45,120 bases of DNA from Mycobacterium sp. 1554424.7 (GTDB lineage: Bacteria > Actinomycetota > Actinomycetes > Mycobacteriales > Mycobacteriaceae): contig NZ_LZSE01000106.1 of the NCBI RefSeq assembly GCF_001665295.1, positions 1 to 45,120 on the forward strand. The letters are read 5' to 3'. The position numbers and the translations under genes are program-made. Under the pieces are notes generated by a model, which worked only from the letters and a program-made list of their open reading frames with translations, had not been told where the DNA came from and made no database searches. How positions within the stretch are numbered: position 1 is the first letter of the stretch; each line of letters starts with the position of its first letter. This document shows, piece by piece, positions 1 through 14,947 of this stretch.

Positions 1-57
1 CCCTAACCCGGCGCCAGCCCCACCCCAGCCCCCCGCAACGACGCCGCCGGGCTAGCC

Positions 58-360
58 ATGTGGATCGGCTGGCTCGAGTTCGACGTGTTGCTGGGCCCGG
101 AGCTTGGGGTGCGATCACTCAAACAGAAGCGGTCGGTCATCCGTCCCGTCGTGGCGGAGCTGCAGCGCAAGTTCGGCGTGTCGGCCGCCGAAACCGGCGC
201 GCAACACCTGTATCGGCGCGCGGGCATCGGCGTGGCCGTGGTGTCCGGCGAGCGCGGGCACGCGGTGGACGTCCTGGATGCGGCCGAACGGTTGGTGGCG
301 GCGCATCCCGAGTTCGAGCTGCTGTCGGTGCGGCGCGGCCTGCACCGCAGCGACGACTGA
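58..360 (+). CDS. DUF503 family protein (YlxP-like)
   Basis: The product is 100 aa and covers a complete DUF503 domain. It opens with MWIGWLEFDVLL, has the basic stretch SLKQKRSVIRPVVAEL near residues 40-50, and ends LSVRRGLHRSDD. The family is small and widespread; no enzymatic role is established, and some members sit next to ribosome maturation genes. It appears to be the counterpart of Rv2117 of M. tuberculosis, with a few extra residues (GPELG) after LL. The gene converges on trmI with only four bases between the stop codons. The ATG at 58 is used because the domain begins at once; there is no clear Shine-Dalgarno sequence in the short upstream stretch (1-57). Confidence 0.85.
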   Translation: MWIGWLEFDVLLGPELGVRSLKQKRSVIRPVVAELQRKFGVSAAETGAQHLYRRAGIGVAVVSGERGHAVDVLDAAERLVAAHPEFELLSVRRGLHRSDD

Positions 361-364
361 GCGC

Positions 365-2148
<1,784 letters not shown>

Positions 2149-2395
2149 TGAATCGGCTGCACGGAAAGCCCATAATGGGGCGAATCCACCCGGGAGTGCG
2201 GTAGTCTGTCAACAGCGTCGGCTGCCGAGCAGGTGGCCGGCGAGTCGTGATCGATTCTTTGTTTTCTTTGCTCAGATCCCTGCCGGGGCGCCGAGTCCAA
2301 GAGGACCAGGCGCGCCTGCGGAAGCTCGAGTCGCGGCGACCGATATTGCCAGACGGGCAATGTCGTCCCCACCGAAGCTTTAGGAACACTGAAAC
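2149..2395 (+). promoter_or_regulatory. Long leader upstream of the DEAD-box helicase, with hairpin
   Basis: These 247 bases hold no convincing gene. They include a T-rich run (around 2255-2272) and, 34 bases before the helicase ATG, a small perfect hairpin: stem 2345-2350 (ATTGCC), loop AGACG, stem 2356-2361 (GGCAAT). Long structured leaders are common on RNA helicase and cold-shock genes, where they support autoregulation or temperature response. Whether this one does is inference. No T-run follows the hairpin, so it is not a standard terminator. Confidence 0.4.
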
Positions 2396-3664
2396 ATGCT
2401 GGAAGACAATAGTTTTGCTCACCTCGGCGTGAGCCCGCCGTTGGTTGACGCGCTCGCCGCGCGAGGCGTCCGCCACCCGTTCCCGATACAAGTGCAGACA
2501 TTGCCGGACACGCTCGCCGGCCGCGACGTGCTGGGCCGCGGCAAGACGGGTAGCGGCAAGACGCTCGCCTTCTCGATCCCGCTGGTCAGTCGGCTCTACC
2601 CGGCTGACCGCCGACCGGGCCGTCCCACCGGGCTCGTCCTGGCACCCACCCGGGAGCTGGCGACCCAGATCGCCGCGACCATCGAGCCCCTCGCCAAGGT
2701 GCGGGGCCTGCGGGTTGCCACGATCTTCGGCGGGGTTTCGCAGAACAGGCAAGCCGCGGCGCTGAGGGCGGGCATCGACATCGTCGTGGCCTGCCCCGGC
2801 CGCCTTGACGACCTGATGAAGCAACGCGTGGTCAGCCTGGACGCCGTTCAGGTCACGGTCATCGACGAAGCCGACCACATGGCCGACCTCGGTTTCCTGC
2901 CGACCGTCACCCGCATCCTGGCGGCCACGCCCGCCAAGGGCCAGCGCATGCTGTTTTCGGCCACCCTGGACGCCGCCGTCGACACCCTGGTCAAGCGATT
3001 CCTCACCGATCCGGTGACGCGGTCGGTGGTGGAGGCGACGTCGTCGGTCCCCGAGATGACGCATCACATCTTCTGCGTCGACGGGATCGACGCCAAGAGG
3101 GAGTTGGTGCACCGGTTGGCCTCGGGAGAGTCCCGGCGAATCCTCTTCATGAGGACCAAGCACCAGGCGCGAAAGCTGGCCCGCCAGCTCACCCAATCGG
3201 GCATCGCGTCGGTGGAGCTGCACGGCAACCTCTCCCAGCCCGCACGCGACCGAAACCTGGCGGCGTTCGCCGCCGGCCACGCCCGGGTGCTGGTGGCGAC
3301 CGACATCGCCGCGCGCGGCGTGCACGTGGACGACATCGAACTGGTCGTGCACGTCGACCCGCCCGCCGAGCACAAGGCCTACCTCCACCGATCCGGCCGC
3401 ACCGCCCGGGCAGGCGCCTCCGGTGACGTCGTCACCATCGTGCTGCCCGAGCAGCGCCGGGACACCGAGTCGATGATGCGCAAGGCGGCCATTCGTGCGG
3501 TGCCGCAGCGGGTCAGCGCGGCCTCCCCCGCCATCCACGCCCTGGTCGGCCCGGCCGGGCCCCGCAAGGCCGTCGCGCCCGTCGCGGCACCCTCCAACCG
3601 TCCGCCCGCGGCGCGTAGCAGACGCCGCCGCTCTCGGCGCCCCGCAACGACTACCCACCGTTAG
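2396..3664 (+). CDS. DEAD-box ATP-dependent RNA helicase
   Basis: The product is 422 aa with all core motifs in order. The Q motif region is GVRHPFPIQ, the Walker A loop GKTGSGKT, and motif Ia PTRELATQ. Motif II is DEAD (VIDEADHM), motif III SAT, motif V ATDIAARG and motif VI HRSGRTARAG. The last 60 residues are basic and rich in Ala, Pro and Arg (RSRRRRSRRP), a typical RNA-binding tail. The Walker A context is slightly unusual, with Lys where most family members have Thr (AQTGSGKT-like). It likely unwinds structured RNA in ribosome assembly or mRNA decay. It sits where M. tuberculosis, as I recall it, has no helicase between Rv2119 and Rv2120c, so it looks accessory. The downstream 71-aa gene may be cotranscribed. 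Confidence 0.92.
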   Translation: MLEDNSFAHLGVSPPLVDALAARGVRHPFPIQVQTLPDTLAGRDVLGRGKTGSGKTLAFSIPLVSRLYPADRRPGRPTGLVLAPTRELATQIAATIEPLAKVRGLRVATIFGGVSQNRQAAALRAGIDIVVACPGRLDDLMKQRVVSLDAVQVTVIDEADHMADLGFLPTVTRILAATPAKGQRMLFSATLDAAVDTLVKRFLTDPVTRSVVEATSSVPEMTHHIFCVDGIDAKRELVHRLASGESRRILFMRTKHQARKLARQLTQSGIASVELHGNLSQPARDRNLAAFAAGHARVLVATDIAARGVHVDDIELVVHVDPPAEHKAYLHRSGRTARAGASGDVVTIVLPEQRRDTESMMRKAAIRAVPQRVSAASPAIHALVGPAGPRKAVAPVAAPSNRPPAARSRRRRSRRPATTTHR

Positions 3665-3671
3665 GGAAATC

Positions 3672-3887
3672 ATGGCCGAACAGCAGATTCATCCGTCCAA
3701 GGTTCGCGTCGGTGACGTCATCGGTACGGCGAACCGCACTGAGCTTCGTTACACGGTCAAGATCATCAGCGGACCGCAGACCAGCCCACAGCGCTGGACC
3801 TTCTTCGGCCGCGACGCTCACGGCCAGCAGTACACGAGCTCGTTCGGCGAGGACGACGTCGTGCGCAGGTACGCAAAAGCGCCTTAA
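3672..3887 (+). CDS. Small conserved protein of unknown function
   Basis: The product is 71 aa, starting MAEQQIHPSKVRVGDVIG and ending DDVVRRYAKAP. The family is not recognised. It has no membrane segment or signal peptide. Its beta-rich pattern and aromatic surface residues (RWTFFGRDAHGQQY) would suit a small nucleic-acid or ribosome-associated fold, but this is speculation. It starts seven bases after the helicase stop, preceded by an AGGGA ribosome binding site, so it is probably cotranscribed and perhaps functionally linked. A longer upstream frame overlaps the helicase and is not used. Confidence 0.65.
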   Translation: MAEQQIHPSKVRVGDVIGTANRTELRYTVKIISGPQTSPQRWTFFGRDAHGQQYTSSFGEDDVVRRYAKAP

Positions 3888-3896
3888 CTCATTCGG

Positions 3897-5264
3897 CTAG
3901 TCGAGCGGCGACATCTCCTGCAGCATCGTGGGAATCAGCTCGCTGACCGTCGGGTGGATGTGCATGGTGCGCGACAGCGTCGTGTACGGCGCCTTGGCCG
4001 ACATGACATCCAGGATGGCGTGGATCGCCTCGTCGCCGCCGACGCCGAGGATGGCGGCCCCCAGGATCTCGTCGGTCTCGGCGTCCACCACCACCTTCAT
4101 AAAGCCTTGCGTCTCACCCTTTTCCACCGCCCGGCCGACCCGGGTCATCGGCCGCTTGCCGACCAGCGCCTTGCGGCCCGACGCGCGGACCTGGCTGACG
4201 CTCATGCCCGCACGACCCAGCGGCGGGTCGATGTAGAGCGCATAGGTGGTGATGCGGTCGCTCACCCGGCGGGGATCGTCGTCGAGAAGATTGGCGGCCA
4301 CGATCTCGAAATCGTTGTACGACGTGTGGGTGAAGGCGCCCTTGCCGTTGCAGTCGCCCATCGCCCAGATGTGATCGACGTTGGTCCTGAGCTGGTCGTC
4401 GACGACGATGTAGCCGCGGTCGGTCTGCACCCCGGCCGCCTCGAGGCCCAGGTCGTCGGTGTTGGGTCGCCGCCCCACCGCCATCAGCAGGTGGCTCCCG
4501 GCGATGGGCTCGGCACCGGCTCGCGGCGTCAGTTCAAAACCGTTGTCCGTCTTGGTGATTCGCACGTCGTCGGCGCCGACGACGATGTCGATGCCTTCGG
4601 CCTCCAGGATCTCCCGGACCGTGGCGGAGACGTCCTCATCCTCGCGGGACGCCAACCGCGGCCCGCGCTCGACCACGGTCACCCGGGCCCCGAAGCGCCG
4701 GTACATCTGCGCGAACTCCAGCGCGATGTAGCTGCCGCCGACGATGACGAGATGCGATGGCACCGTGTCGAGTTCGAGGATCGACACGTTGGTGAGGTAG
4801 TCGACGTCGGACAATCCCGGGATGTCGGGCACGACCGCGCGGCCGCCGACGTTGAGGAAGATCCGCTCGCCGTGCAGCAGGTCGCCGTTCACGCTGATTG
4901 TGTGCGGATCCGCGAAACGGGCGTGACCACGAATCAGGGTGCAGCCTTCCATGCCCTCCAGCCAGCTTTCGACGCCCTTGCGGTCGCCGAGCATGATGTC
5001 ATCTTTGCGCGCCTTGACTTTCGCCATGTCGACGCTGATCGACCCGGTCCCCACGCCGTATTCAGCGCCGCGCCGGGCTAAGTGGGCGGCGTGCGCGCTG
5101 GCCACCAGGGTCTTGGTCGGGATGCATCCGGTGTTCACGCAGGTGCCGCCGACGAGCTTGCGCTCGATGATCGCGACGCGCTGCCCGGCCGCGGTCAGCC
5201 GGCCCGCCAGCGGAGGTCCGGCCTGCCCGGCGCCGACGATGATCGCGTCGAAGCGCTCCGTCAC
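3897..5264 (-). CDS. FAD-dependent pyridine nucleotide-disulfide oxidoreductase (mercuric-reductase-like)
   Basis: The product is 455 aa with the full class I flavoprotein disulfide reductase layout. An FAD-binding loop (IIVGAGQAG) comes first, then the redox-active disulfide GGTCVNTGCIPTK near residues 40-52. An NAD(P)H-binding loop follows (VIVGGSYIALEFAQMY), then the second FAD motif (IWAMGDCNGKGAFTHTSY). The C-terminal dimerisation domain carries the His in MHIHPTVSELIPT. The N-terminal heavy-metal domain and C-terminal cysteine pair of true MerA are missing. It is therefore better called a reductase of unknown substrate than a mercuric reductase. The GTG start overlaps the DUF4126 stop codon by four bases, so the two are translationally coupled. 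It appears accessory relative to M. tuberculosis. Confidence 0.88.
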   Translation of the reverse strand: MTERFDAIIVGAGQAGPPLAGRLTAAGQRVAIIERKLVGGTCVNTGCIPTKTLVASAHAAHLARRGAEYGVGTGSISVDMAKVKARKDDIMLGDRKGVESWLEGMEGCTLIRGHARFADPHTISVNGDLLHGERIFLNVGGRAVVPDIPGLSDVDYLTNVSILELDTVPSHLVIVGGSYIALEFAQMYRRFGARVTVVERGPRLASREDEDVSATVREILEAEGIDIVVGADDVRITKTDNGFELTPRAGAEPIAGSHLLMAVGRRPNTDDLGLEAAGVQTDRGYIVVDDQLRTNVDHIWAMGDCNGKGAFTHTSYNDFEIVAANLLDDDPRRVSDRITTYALYIDPPLGRAGMSVSQVRASGRKALVGKRPMTRVGRAVEKGETQGFMKVVVDAETDEILGAAILGVGGDEAIHAILDVMSAKAPYTTLSRTMHIHPTVSELIPTMLQEMSPLD

Positions 5265-5770
5265 TTGACCGCCGTCAGGATGTATTCCAGCAACACGTGG
5301 CCCGTCACCGCGACGAGAGCGAACCCGCCCAGGATCGCGACCGCGTCCTCGAGCAGCGCGATCGGCAGGTCCTTACCCGCCACGGCGGCCAGCCGTTTGC
5401 GCGCCTGATAGCCGCCGAACGTGCCGAGCACCGCCCCGATGATGCCCGCGCCGAGCGCGGAAAACGTCCAGTGCGGCCACGCGCCGAGCACCGCGCCCGC
5501 CAACCCGCCCGTGATGATCCGAGCGGCGAAGATCGGTGGCGCCGTGCGGGCCGGCGTCTTGGGCAGCTTGTCGTTGACGAGTTCCCCAACCGCGAGAACC
5601 GTGAAGACGATGGCCGTGATGATGTTTCCCATCCACGACGCCCACGTGCCGTGCAGGTCGAGCCAACCGAGGTAGGCGCCCCAGGCGACCACGGCGGGAG
5701 CCGTCAACGAACGCAACCCGGCGACGACACCAATCCCTAGAGCCAGCAGCAGAATAAGCGCGTGTGTCAC
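5261..5770 (-). CDS. DUF4126 integral membrane protein
   Basis: The product is 169 aa with several hydrophobic helices, opening VTHALILLLALGIGVVAGLRSLTAPAVVAW and continuing with Gly/Ala-rich membrane segments. It appears to be the counterpart of Rv2120c. The GTG at 5770 is preferred over an ATG at 5851 because a strong AGGAGG ribosome binding site lies seven bases upstream, and the extra N-terminal residues look non-coding. The function is unknown; the family is a small membrane protein without catalytic motifs. It is the first gene of a two-gene unit with the flavoprotein, sharing a four-base overlap. Confidence 0.82.
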   Translation of the reverse strand: MTHALILLLALGIGVVAGLRSLTAPAVVAWGAYLGWLDLHGTWASWMGNIITAIVFTVLAVGELVNDKLPKTPARTAPPIFAARIITGGLAGAVLGAWPHWTFSALGAGIIGAVLGTFGGYQARKRLAAVAGKDLPIALLEDAVAILGGFALVAVTGHVLLEYILTAVK

Positions 5771-5896
5771 GAAGACCCTCCTGGGGAATAGACAGCCCGG
5801 CAACGGTAGGGATGACGGCCCATGGAGATAAAGCGGGCGTTTGTTTTTCATCAGCCCTCAGGCGGACGCTAACACAGCCGCCGTCGCGGCATGGGT

Positions 5897-7066
<1,170 letters not shown>

Positions 7067-7097
7067 TCACGGCGGTTTACCGGGCACCGATGGCGAG

Positions 7098-7131
7098 TTA
7101 GGCCATCCTAATGTAGGTTAGCCTAACCAAT
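7098..7131. promoter_or_regulatory. IdeR-type iron box, probably two overlapping sites
   Basis: The better site, 7113-7131, reads GTAGGTTAGCCTAACCAAT and matches 15 of 19 positions of the IdeR consensus TTAGGTTAGGCTAACCTAA. A weaker match starts at 7098 (TTAGG, then CCTAA at 7107-7111). The pair lies between hisE (minus) and the PPE gene (plus). IdeR is the iron-dependent repressor of mycobacteria, so both directions should be repressed in high iron. Confidence 0.8.
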
Positions 7132-7160
7132 TATTCGCGTGTCGAAGGAGCCGCTCCGCC

Positions 7161-8588
7161 GTGACCTCCCCGATGTGGTTCGCCGTTCCCCCCGAGGTGC
7201 ATTCCACGCTGTTGTCCACCGGCGCGGGTCCCGGCCCGCTGCTGGGCGCGGCCACGGCGTGGCGTGCGCTGGCCACCGAATATGCCCACGCCGCAACCGA
7301 ACTCACCGGGCTGCTGGCGTCGGTGCAGGGCGCCGCCTGGGCGGGGCCCAGCGCCGAGCGATTTGTCGCCGCCCACCAACCGTTCCTGTTCTGGCTGGAC
7401 GAGGCCAACGCGGTGGCGATGGCCGCGGCGACCGGGCACGAATCGGCGGCCACCGGGTACGCGTCCGCGTTGGCCGCGATGCCCACGCTCGCCGAGCTGG
7501 CGGCCAACCACGCCGTGCACGCGGTGTTGATCGCCACGAATTTCTTCGGGGTCAACACAATTCCGATCGCCCTCAACGAAGCCGACTACGTGCGCATGTG
7601 GGTGCAGGCCGCCACCGCAATGACCGTCTACCAGGCGGTCTCGGCGGAAAGCCTCGCGGCGACGCCCACCACGCCGCCGGCACCGCAGATCGTGAGCGCC
7701 GCCGCGACGCCCGCCGCCGACAGCAGCTTCCCGGACCCGACGAAACTGATCCTTCAGGCACTCAAGGATTTCCTCGACGGCCTACAAAACGTGGCCGGAC
7801 AAATTCTGCCGGGGCCGCTCGGCGCCGCCGTCGTCCAGGCGCTGGAAGCGTTGATCTCCGTGGTGTCCAGCGAATTCTTCACGATCCTCGCCTACTCCGT
7901 GCTGGACCCGCTGATCTACTTCGGACCGTTCGCCCCGGCGCTCGCGCCTTTCCTGTTGCCCATCGGGCTCGCCGGGCTGGCCGGTATCGCCGGGCTCGAC
8001 GCAACGGTCGCTTCCGGGCCGCTGGTCGTGGACTCCGTCGCCCCCGAGCGACAGAAGTGGCCCGCGACTACGGGAATCACGCTGGCGACCGCCGGTGCCG
8101 CGACGCCGGCCTCGGCCCCCGCCGGCGCACCGTCGACGTCCGCTGCCGCCGGCGCTTTGCCTCACATCTCAGCGGACGCCCAAGGCTTTTATGTTGTGGG
8201 CGGCGACCCCGACGGCGAAGGGTTCACGCCGACGGCCTCGGCCGACGCGGCCCTGGCGGCCGCCGCCGGAATCGCCGCGCTGGCCGGAACCAACCTCGCG
8301 GTCCGTGAACAGCGGGGCGCGCGACGAGCCGCCAGGGGGCGCCGGCACGTTCGAAAGCACCGCTTCGAGTACCTGGAAGACGACGCGCGAATGACCTCAT
8401 CGGCCGACCCACCGCCGGCCGAGGGCGTCGTCGCCTCCGACGGCGGCGCCGGGACACTCGGATTCGCCGGAACCTTCCCGAAATCGGCTGCGCCACAAGC
8501 GCAAGGGTTCGCACACCTTCGCGCGGGCGATTTCGACGAGGCCACGCGGGAGCCGATGCTGCCCAACACGTGGGATCACGGCGAATAG
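7161..8588 (+). CDS. PPE family protein, PPE37-like (PPE-PPW subfamily)
   Basis: The product is 475 aa. The PPE domain fills residues 1 to about 170 (MTSPMWFAVPPEVHS, with the WxG turn in GAAWAGPSAERF). The C-terminus carries the paired subfamily motifs GFAGT and PMLPNTW. A mid-region of hydrophobic helices (residues 195-290) precedes an Ala/Pro-rich linker. PPE proteins are exported by type VII secretion with a PE partner; no PE gene is adjacent here. Position and the iron box argue for orthology with Rv2123 (PPE37), linked in M. tuberculosis to heme-iron use. The GTG at 7161 has a GAAGGAG ribosome binding site. Confidence 0.9.
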   Translation: MTSPMWFAVPPEVHSTLLSTGAGPGPLLGAATAWRALATEYAHAATELTGLLASVQGAAWAGPSAERFVAAHQPFLFWLDEANAVAMAAATGHESAATGYASALAAMPTLAELAANHAVHAVLIATNFFGVNTIPIALNEADYVRMWVQAATAMTVYQAVSAESLAATPTTPPAPQIVSAAATPAADSSFPDPTKLILQALKDFLDGLQNVAGQILPGPLGAAVVQALEALISVVSSEFFTILAYSVLDPLIYFGPFAPALAPFLLPIGLAGLAGIAGLDATVASGPLVVDSVAPERQKWPATTGITLATAGAATPASAPAGAPSTSAAAGALPHISADAQGFYVVGGDPDGEGFTPTASADAALAAAAGIAALAGTNLAVREQRGARRAARGRRHVRKHRFEYLEDDARMTSSADPPPAEGVVASDGGAGTLGFAGTFPKSAAPQAQGFAHLRAGDFDEATREPMLPNTWDHGE

Positions 8589-8598
8589 GGCGTGTGCC

Positions 8599-8629
8599 TT
8601 GACCTAAAGTCTTGTTGAAGTTTTAGCCT
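8599..8629 (+). promoter_or_regulatory. Promoter of the SnoaL-like gene (-35 TTGACC, -10 TAGCCT)
   Basis: TTGACC at 8599-8604 and TAGCCT at 8624-8629 are separated by 19 bases. The -10 box ends seven bases before the ATG at 8637, which predicts a leaderless mRNA; there is no ribosome binding site. Confidence 0.55.
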
Positions 8630-8636
8630 CGGCCCC

Positions 8637-9062
8637 ATGGACATTCGCATCAAGAGCGAGATCGCCGAACTGGTGGACCGATACCTGCGCTCACTGGACG
8701 AGCGCAATTTCGACGAGGACTGGGCGCGTGGGTTTTACACCGAGGATGCGGTCGTCACGTTTCCCATCGGGAACGCCGAGGGGATCGGCGGGATCCTGGC
8801 CAATACCCGCCACGGCGTGCTGCAGTTCGCCCGCACGCAACACCTCGGGTTGAACTACCTCGTCGACGCGGGCCCTGGGGGCGTCGGAGCATCGGCGCGC
8901 TGGAACCAGGTCAACCATCACGTCCACCCAGAAGGCGACCTGTTCAGCAGCGGCACCTGGTGTGAGGCCGAGTTCGTTCACACTTCCGCGGGCTGGCGCA
9001 TCGCCCGCACCACCATGCATGTCACCTGGACCTCCGGTCGGCCGCCGGGACGGCCGTCCTGA
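8637..9062 (+). CDS. SnoaL-like (NTF2 fold) protein
   Basis: The product is 141 aa with the pattern of SnoaL-like domains. An opening helix (IAELVDRYLRSLDERNFDEDW) is followed by FYTEDAVVTFPIG and a closing strand-rich part ending RIARTTMHVTWTSGRPPG. The fold is shared by polyketide cyclases, isomerases and hydratases; the substrate cannot be read from the sequence. It converges on metH with ten bases between the stop codons. The start is fixed by the promoter box just upstream. Confidence 0.75.
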   Translation: MDIRIKSEIAELVDRYLRSLDERNFDEDWARGFYTEDAVVTFPIGNAEGIGGILANTRHGVLQFARTQHLGLNYLVDAGPGGVGASARWNQVNHHVHPEGDLFSSGTWCEAEFVHTSAGWRIARTTMHVTWTSGRPPGRPS

Positions 9063-9072
9063 AAGGCGTGCC

Positions 9073-12846
<3,774 letters not shown>

Positions 12847-12853
12847 ATGCGTT

Positions 12854-12870
12854 CCTTCCGTTACGGAAGG
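12854..12870 (-). promoter_or_regulatory. Perfect palindrome covering the metH ribosome binding site
   Basis: In the metH mRNA sense the 17 bases read CCTTCCGTAACGGAAGG. This can fold into a 7-bp stem with a UAA loop. Its 3' arm is the GGAAGG Shine-Dalgarno sequence of metH, so the hairpin would hide the ribosome binding site. The same palindrome could equally be a DNA operator. Confidence 0.55.
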
Positions 12871-13143
12871 CGTCCTTGACTCTGTCGAGCGTGGCGGATA
12901 CCGGCTCAACACCCGGCCCCGTTGCAACGCCTCTCGACCAGAGAAGTCTACGTGGTCACCCGATCGACGTCTGGACGCCTAACTCCCGACCCGACCAGCA
13001 CGCGGATCTAGTCGGCAAGCGAGTAATTACCCAGGTTAACAAGTTTGCCGCCGACCCTATTTCGATTCGGTCCGGGCCTAAGCAAAACCCCATGTCCTGC
13101 CCGGGCACCGACCGGTACCGCCAAAGATCTGCCCAGAAGGCCG

Positions 13144-13149
13144 TACCCT
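13144..13149 (+). promoter_or_regulatory. -10 box TACCCT for a probable leaderless mRNA
   Basis: TACCCT ends six bases before the GTG at 13156. The nearest purine-rich run (AGAAGG at 13134-13139) is 16 bases away, too far for a normal ribosome binding site. The rest of the metH-PAC2 gap (12871-13143) shows no gene. Confidence 0.5.
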
Positions 13150-13155
13150 AATTCT

Positions 13156-14022
13156 GTGACCCCGCCCGATGGCAGCTCCGCGCTGCCCGAACTGCACAAC
13201 ACCATCGTGGTGGCGGCGTTCGAGGGCTGGAACGACGCCGGCGACGCCGCCAGCGACGCGCTCGAACACCTGGACGCCATCTGGGAGGCCGACCCGATCG
13301 TCGAGATCGACGACGAGGCCTACTACGACTACCAGGTGAATCGCCCGGTCATTCGCCAGATCGACGGGGTCACCCGCGAGTTGGTGTGGCCGGCGATGCG
13401 AATCACCCACTGCCGGCCCCCGGGCAGCGACCGCGACGTCGTGCTGATGCACGGCGTGGAGCCCAACATGCGCTGGCGCACCTTCTGCGCCGAGTTGCTG
13501 GCCATCGCCGACAAGCTCAACGTCGACACCGTCGTCATCCTCGGGGCGCTGCTGGCCGACACCCCGCACACCCGTCCGGTGCCGGTCTCGGGCGCGGCCT
13601 ACTCCCCGGAGTCGGCGAAACGCTTCGGCCTCGAGGAGACCCGCTATGAGGGACCGACCGGGATCGCCGGGGTGTTCCAGGACGCCTGCGTGGCCGCCGG
13701 AATCCCGGCGGTGACGTTCTGGGCCGCGGTGCCGCACTACGTGTCGAACCCCCCGAACCCCAAGGCGACGGTGGCGCTGCTGCGCCGCGTCGAGGACGTC
13801 CTCGACATCGAGGTCCCGTTGGGCGATCTGCCGGTGCAGGCCGAGGAGTGGGAGCAGGCGATCACCGAGATGGCCGCCGAGGACGAGGACCTGGCCGAGT
13901 ACGTGTCGTCGCTGGAGCAGCGCGGCGACGCCGAGGTCGACATGAACGACGCCCTGGGCAAGATCGACGGCGACGCGCTGGCCGCGGAATTCGAGCGTTA
14001 CTTGCGCCGGCGCCGCAAATAG
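13156..14022 (+). CDS. PAC2 family protein (proteasome assembly chaperone-like fold)
   Basis: The product is 288 aa from a GTG at 13156 (VTPPDGSSALPELHNTIVVAAFEGWNDAGDAA). The opening motif AFEGWNDAGDAASDA is typical of actinobacterial PAC2 proteins, and the domain runs through VILGALLADTPHTRPVPVSG and VTFWAAVPHYVSNPPNPKA. The C-terminal part is acidic and helical. It corresponds to Rv2125, whose structure is known but whose function is not; a chaperone or nucleotide-binding role has been suggested by fold. It is divergent from metH and convergent with the SDR gene. Confidence 0.88.
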   Translation: MTPPDGSSALPELHNTIVVAAFEGWNDAGDAASDALEHLDAIWEADPIVEIDDEAYYDYQVNRPVIRQIDGVTRELVWPAMRITHCRPPGSDRDVVLMHGVEPNMRWRTFCAELLAIADKLNVDTVVILGALLADTPHTRPVPVSGAAYSPESAKRFGLEETRYEGPTGIAGVFQDACVAAGIPAVTFWAAVPHYVSNPPNPKATVALLRRVEDVLDIEVPLGDLPVQAEEWEQAITEMAAEDEDLAEYVSSLEQRGDAEVDMNDALGKIDGDALAAEFERYLRRRRK

Positions 14023-14040
14023 CTCCTGGCCGAGCGTCGA

Positions 14041-14940
14041 CTAGTTGGGCGAAAAACCGTGCGTTTCGCGCAACAACTCGACGTTGGACGCCGACGTGGA
14101 GCGGCCCAACGCGGCGACTTCGGCGTCAATCCGGGGCAATAGCTCGGCGGTGAGCTTGCGGATGGGAAGTTCGCCGACCGGCGTGGACAGCACCGGCTTT
14201 ATCCACCGGAACAGGCCCACCCAGCGCGGACAGTAGATGCGGTCAGCGCGGGCCTCGATGCCCTTGACGAACGCGTCCGCGCACTCCCCGACGGTGGTGG
14301 TTTTGTTCAGCGGCCACGGAAACCTCGCCAGCATTTCGCGGAAGGCGGACATGTCGGCCTTGGTGTCACGGATCAGGGCGGTGTCGATCCAGGACATGTG
14401 CGCCGAGCCGACGCCGACGGCCCGGTGGCCGACCTCCAGCCGCAGCGCATTGGCCAGGATCTCGACGCCGGCCTTCGACGCGTTGTAGGGCGCCAGCCCC
14501 GGGGCCGCGGCGTACGCTGCCAGCGACGAGACGATCAGCACGTAGCCGCGGCGGTCGATCACGGCCGGCAGCGTGGCGCGCACCGTGTGAAACACGCCGA
14601 GCACGTTGACGTCCAGCAGGCGTTTGAACGCCTCCGGATCGACCTGCAGCAGCGATCCGTAGCTGATGATGCCCGCGTTGGCCACGACGACGTCGATGCC
14701 GCCGAAGCGTTCGACGGCCTTGTCGGCGGCGGCCTGCATGGCGGGCAGGTCGCGCACGTCGGCGACCGCGGTGAGCACCCGCTCTTCGCCGAGCTCGGCG
14801 GCGACCGCCGCCAGTTCGGCCTTGTCGAGATCGGTCAGCACCAGCCGGGCGCCCTTATTGCGCAGCCGACGGGCCACCTCGGCCCCGATCCCCCGGGCAC
14901 CACCGGTGATGAAGACGACTTTGCCGTGCAGCGACATCAT
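14041..14940 (-). CDS. Short-chain dehydrogenase/reductase
   Basis: The product is 299 aa with a classical SDR core. The cofactor loop is TGGARGIG (residues 12-19), followed by VVVANAG, the catalytic Ser region VLIVSSLAAYAA and the YNASK catalytic pair. The Asp after the second strand (LTDLD) suggests NAD(H) preference. About 60 residues follow the core, unusual among the shortest SDRs but common in mycobacterial ones. It fits Rv2129c by position. The substrate is unknown; proximity to mshC may be chance, since each has its own promoter signal. Two adjacent ATG codons (14940, 14937) are possible starts; the first lies seven bases after a -10 box. Confidence 0.85.
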   Translation of the reverse strand: MMSLHGKVVFITGGARGIGAEVARRLRNKGARLVLTDLDKAELAAVAAELGEERVLTAVADVRDLPAMQAAADKAVERFGGIDVVVANAGIISYGSLLQVDPEAFKRLLDVNVLGVFHTVRATLPAVIDRRGYVLIVSSLAAYAAAPGLAPYNASKAGVEILANALRLEVGHRAVGVGSAHMSWIDTALIRDTKADMSAFREMLARFPWPLNKTTTVGECADAFVKGIEARADRIYCPRWVGLFRWIKPVLSTPVGELPIRKLTAELLPRIDAEVAALGRSTSASNVELLRETHGFSPN

Positions 14941-14947
14941 GGGGCGA

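Noticed and set aside
3954-5081. A 375-codon plus-strand frame.
   Set aside because: Antisense to the FAD oxidoreductase, which has intact cofactor and disulfide motifs.
3897-5264. True mercuric reductase (merA).
   Set aside because: The N-terminal metal-binding domain and the C-terminal cysteine pair are absent, and no merR, merT or merB lies nearby.
12847-12927. A longer MetH starting at the ATG at 12927.
   Set aside because: The extra 27 residues are not MetH-like, and the GTG at 12846 has a well-spaced ribosome binding site.
12847-13155. Cobalamin riboswitch in the metH leader.
   Set aside because: I could not find a B12-box-like conserved core; only the short palindrome stands out. 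A covariance-model search would settle it.
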